A stretch of DNA of 45,017 bases, taken from a virus. Made by a program: the position numbers and the translations under genes. Below are positions 42,736 to 45,017 of this stretch, one piece after another. The notes beneath the pieces are model-generated. The model was given only the letters and a program-made list of their open reading frames with translations, had not been told where the DNA came from and ran no database searches. The number at the start of each line of letters is the position of its first letter. Position 1 is the stretch's first letter. The DNA is taken from the IMG/VR virus record IMGVR_UViG_3300025872_000096, positions 1 to 45,017 of that record, one strand, 5' to 3'.

Positions 42736-45017
42736 ATGGCAGTTAGAATTCAATTACGCAGAGACACCGCCGCAAACTGGGTATCAGCAGATCCCGTTCT
42801 TCGTGCAGGTGAGATAGGTATTGAAACAGATACCCTTAAATTTAAAATTGGTACTGGTGCAACATGGACAGCCACACCAAATTATGCAAACGTAACTCCT
42901 TCAGGTTTATCAAATAGTCTTAATCAATATATTTTAGCTGCAGACCAAGGAGCTCCTGGCGGACCAGCAGAACTAAATTCTAGTGGAGACTTAGTAATTC
43001 CAGAAAACTCAATTATTCTCTGGAACGATGCAGACTATACATATAGCACAACTGTTACAGCTACACAGCCTACAGCAGATAGAACAATTACTCTTCCAAA
43101 TAATTCAGGAACTGTTATTACTAGTGGAGATACAGGCACAGTTACAAATACTATGCTTGCAGGATCAATTGCAAATAATAAACTTGCAAACTCTTCTATT
43201 ACAATTAACGGATTCCCAATCCCACTTGGTGGAGAAGCAGCATATTCAACAGATAATATTCAAGAGGGTACTACAAATAAATACTTCTCTGCAGAATTAG
43301 CTCAAGATGCAGCAGCACAAGCATTGGCAAATGGAACTCATACAAATATTACAGTTTCATATAATGATAATGCTAACTCAATCAGCCTTGCAGCCGCTCC
43401 TGGATATACAGACGAAGAAGCACGAGATGCTGTAGCTGGATTAATTACAGGATCTACTCATGACGGAGTTTCTGTAGCATATACAGATTCTGGAACAGGT
43501 GCAGGAACCCTTGCCTTTACTAATACAGATAAAGGGTCATCACAAAATATATTTAAAAATATTGTCGTAGGCGCAACTACAGTTGTAGCAGATGGCAATA
43601 ACGACACTCTAACATTTGTCGGAAGCAATGGTGTTGGAGCACTAGCAAATGCTACAAATGACGTAATTGAATTTTATAACACTGGTGTAACATCATTAAC
43701 TGGTACAGCAAATGAGGTAGAAGTTGATACATCTACTGGAGCAGTAATTGTTGGACTTCCAAATGATGTAACAGTTTCTAATAATCTAACTATAACTGGA
43801 AAAATTTCCTCAGTTGACTCGATTCAAATTGATAAAACAGCAACAGTAACTCCTGCAGAAGGAGAATTATCATGGAATGCAACTGATGGAACCCTACAGC
43901 TGGGATTAATTGGCGGAAACTTTGCAAATCATATTGGTAGAGATATTGTTCTCAAAGTATTTAATGCTCAAGGCTCAACAATTCCTAAAGGTTCAGTAGT
44001 TTATCTATATGGAGCACAGGGAGACAGGCCTTCTGTAAGATTAGCCTCTAATTCATCAGATACAACATCTTCAAAAACAATCGGTATTGCAGCAGAATCA
44101 ATTGCAGCATCAGCCGATGGTTTAATTATTACGCAAGGAATGCTTTCTGGACTTTCGCTTGGATCATATACACCAGGAGACATACTCTGGCTTGGTTCAA
44201 CACCAGGATCATTTACATCAACAAAGCCATCTGCTCCAAACCATATGGTATTTATTGGAGTGGTAGCAAAAGCAAATAATGGCAATGGTATGGTTTATAT
44301 TAAGCCACAGAATGGATATGAGCTAAATGAACTACATGACGTAGCAATATCTTCTGTTGCTAATAATGATGTTCTAAAATATGATTCAACTTCTGGTAAC
44401 TGGGTAAATACAAAAACCTTATCAATTCAAAATTTAACTCTATCTGGAAATCTTACAGTTAATGGAACAACTACAACTGTAAATACAGCAGACTTAATTG
44501 TAAATGATCCACTTATTTATATTGGAGAGGGAAATACTGGAAACTCAGTAGACCTTGGATTTGTAGCATCATTTGATAATGGCACATATCAACATGCGGG
44601 ACTTGTTCGTGATGCTTCAGATAATAAATGGAAACTATTCAAAGGCGTAACAGATGAGCCTACAACAACAGTTAATTTTACTCAGGGATCTCTAGATACC
44701 TTAGCAGTAGCCACACTCGAAGGAAATGTAAGTGGAAATGTTACAGGTAATCTTACTGGTAATGTAACTGGTGATGTTTCTGGAAATGCAGGAACTGTAA
44801 CAAATGGAGTTTATACTACAGGAAGCTATTCAAACCCATCCTGGATAACAGGGCTTGCATGGACTAAGATTTCTTCAACTCCAACTACAATTTCGGGATA
44901 TGGAATTACAGATGGCGTTTCAACTGGTGGAACATATTCAAATCCATCATGGTTAACAAGCTTAGCTTGGTCTAAGATTTCATCAACCCCTACAACAATT
45001 GCAGGATATGGAATTAC
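42736..45017 (+). CDS. Large tail fibre, 3' end outside window
   Basis: Open frame to the right edge, more than 760 residues. VRIQLRRDTAANWVSADPVL, then AGEIGIETDTLKFKIGTGAT is the N-terminal anchor domain of many phage fibres (as in Mtd-type tropism proteins). Then long beta shaft repeats such as NLTVNGTTTTVNTADLIVND, and near the edge tandem 35-residue units (YSNPSWITGLAWTKISSTPT). Receptor-binding fibre, likely the main host-range protein. Confidence 0.88.
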   Translation, partial: MAVRIQLRRDTAANWVSADPVLRAGEIGIETDTLKFKIGTGATWTATPNYANVTPSGLSNSLNQYILAADQGAPGGPAELNSSGDLVIPENSIILWNDADYTYSTTVTATQPTADRTITLPNNSGTVITSGDTGTVTNTMLAGSIANNKLANSSITINGFPIPLGGEAAYSTDNIQEGTTNKYFSAELAQDAAAQALANGTHTNITVSYNDNANSISLAAAPGYTDEEARDAVAGLITGSTHDGVSVAYTDSGTGAGTLAFTNTDKGSSQNIFKNIVVGATTVVADGNNDTLTFVGSNGVGALANATNDVIEFYNTGVTSLTGTANEVEVDTSTGAVIVGLPNDVTVSNNLTITGKISSVDSIQIDKTATVTPAEGELSWNATDGTLQLGLIGGNFANHIGRDIVLKVFNAQGSTIPKGSVVYLYGAQGDRPSVRLASNSSDTTSSKTIGIAAESIAASADGLIITQGMLSGLSLGSYTPGDILWLGSTPGSFTSTKPSAPNHMVFIGVVAKANNGNGMVYIKPQNGYELNELHDVAISSVANNDVLKYDSTSGNWVNTKTLSIQNLTLSGNLTVNGTTTTVNTADLIVNDPLIYIGEGNTGNSVDLGFVASFDNGTYQHAGLVRDASDNKWKLFKGVTDEPTTTVNFTQGSLDTLAVATLEGNVSGNVTGNLTGNVTGDVSGNAGTVTNGVYTTGSYSNPSWITGLAWTKISSTPTTISGYGITDGVSTGGTYSNPSWLTSLAWSKISSTPTTIAGYGI

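Overview
The window looks like part of the genome of a tailed double-stranded DNA phage that infects an actinobacterium. The DNA is AT-rich. Coding is very dense, with ATGA and TAATG overlaps and many genes under 60 codons. Phage hallmarks are a terminase pair, a CHAP endolysin with holin-like membrane proteins, tail-fibre genes, a recombination endonuclease VII and a tRNA cluster. Actinobacterial signs are a WhiB-type iron-sulfur regulator, many leaderless genes (ATG 4-9 nt after the -10 box) and a proteasome-like Ntn hydrolase. A low-GC freshwater actinobacterium is a plausible host, but that is inference. No capsid, portal, polymerase, helicase or integrase gene lies in the window, so the genome continues outside it.

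Layout. (1) 1-19606, plus strand: a glycosyltransferase end and methyltransferase, terminase small and large subunits, a tRNA, Hsp20, a PA14-domain secreted protein, a lysis cassette (holin-like proteins, lipoprotein, CHAP endolysin), WhiB, Ntn hydrolase, subtilase, pyrimidine-dimer glycosylase-like protein, thioredoxin, a secreted Ala/Thr-rich protein, a histone-H1-like basic protein and a SpeD-family decarboxylase. (2) 19607-20111: a repeat-rich AT-rich gap between convergent gene blocks. (3) 20112-33526, minus strand: about 40 short, mostly unknown genes plus tRNA-Asp, DUF932, GP88-like and YubB-like proteins. (4) 33780-35333, plus: zinc proteins, endonuclease VII, an HNH protein and four tRNAs. 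(5) 35468-36548, minus: three small genes and a lysozyme-like transglycosylase. (6) 36626 to the end, plus: GT4 glycosyltransferase, class II ribonucleotide reductase, a membrane protein and a run of tail-fibre genes, the last of which runs off the window.

The most striking content is regulatory. The minus-strand block carries at least 19 promoters with a box TGTCRG exactly 10 nt before a TAnnnT -10 hexamer, a spacing unlike a normal -35. Eight of these promoters have a CRP/GlxR-type palindrome (TGTGA-N6-TCACA) upstream, mostly at positions differing by about one helical turn. The messages share a start-associated sequence AACGAAAGG. Between 23223 and 23377 the minus strand could encode an RNA with an 8-bp hairpin, an exposed CCTTTCGTTT complementary to that start sequence, and a strong terminator: a candidate phage small RNA acting on the whole regulon. 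One of the intergenic modules, near 32.2 kb, holds four DnaA boxes, and a 15/16 match to parS lies at 34943, which together suggest a host-like origin and centromere.

The genes suggest a phage that manages host DNA precursors (class II reductase, thioredoxin, MazG/DUF1599-like protein), protein quality and turnover (Hsp20, Ntn hydrolase, subtilase), polyamines (SpeD family) and glycosylation. All functional calls are from motifs read by eye; no database search was run.
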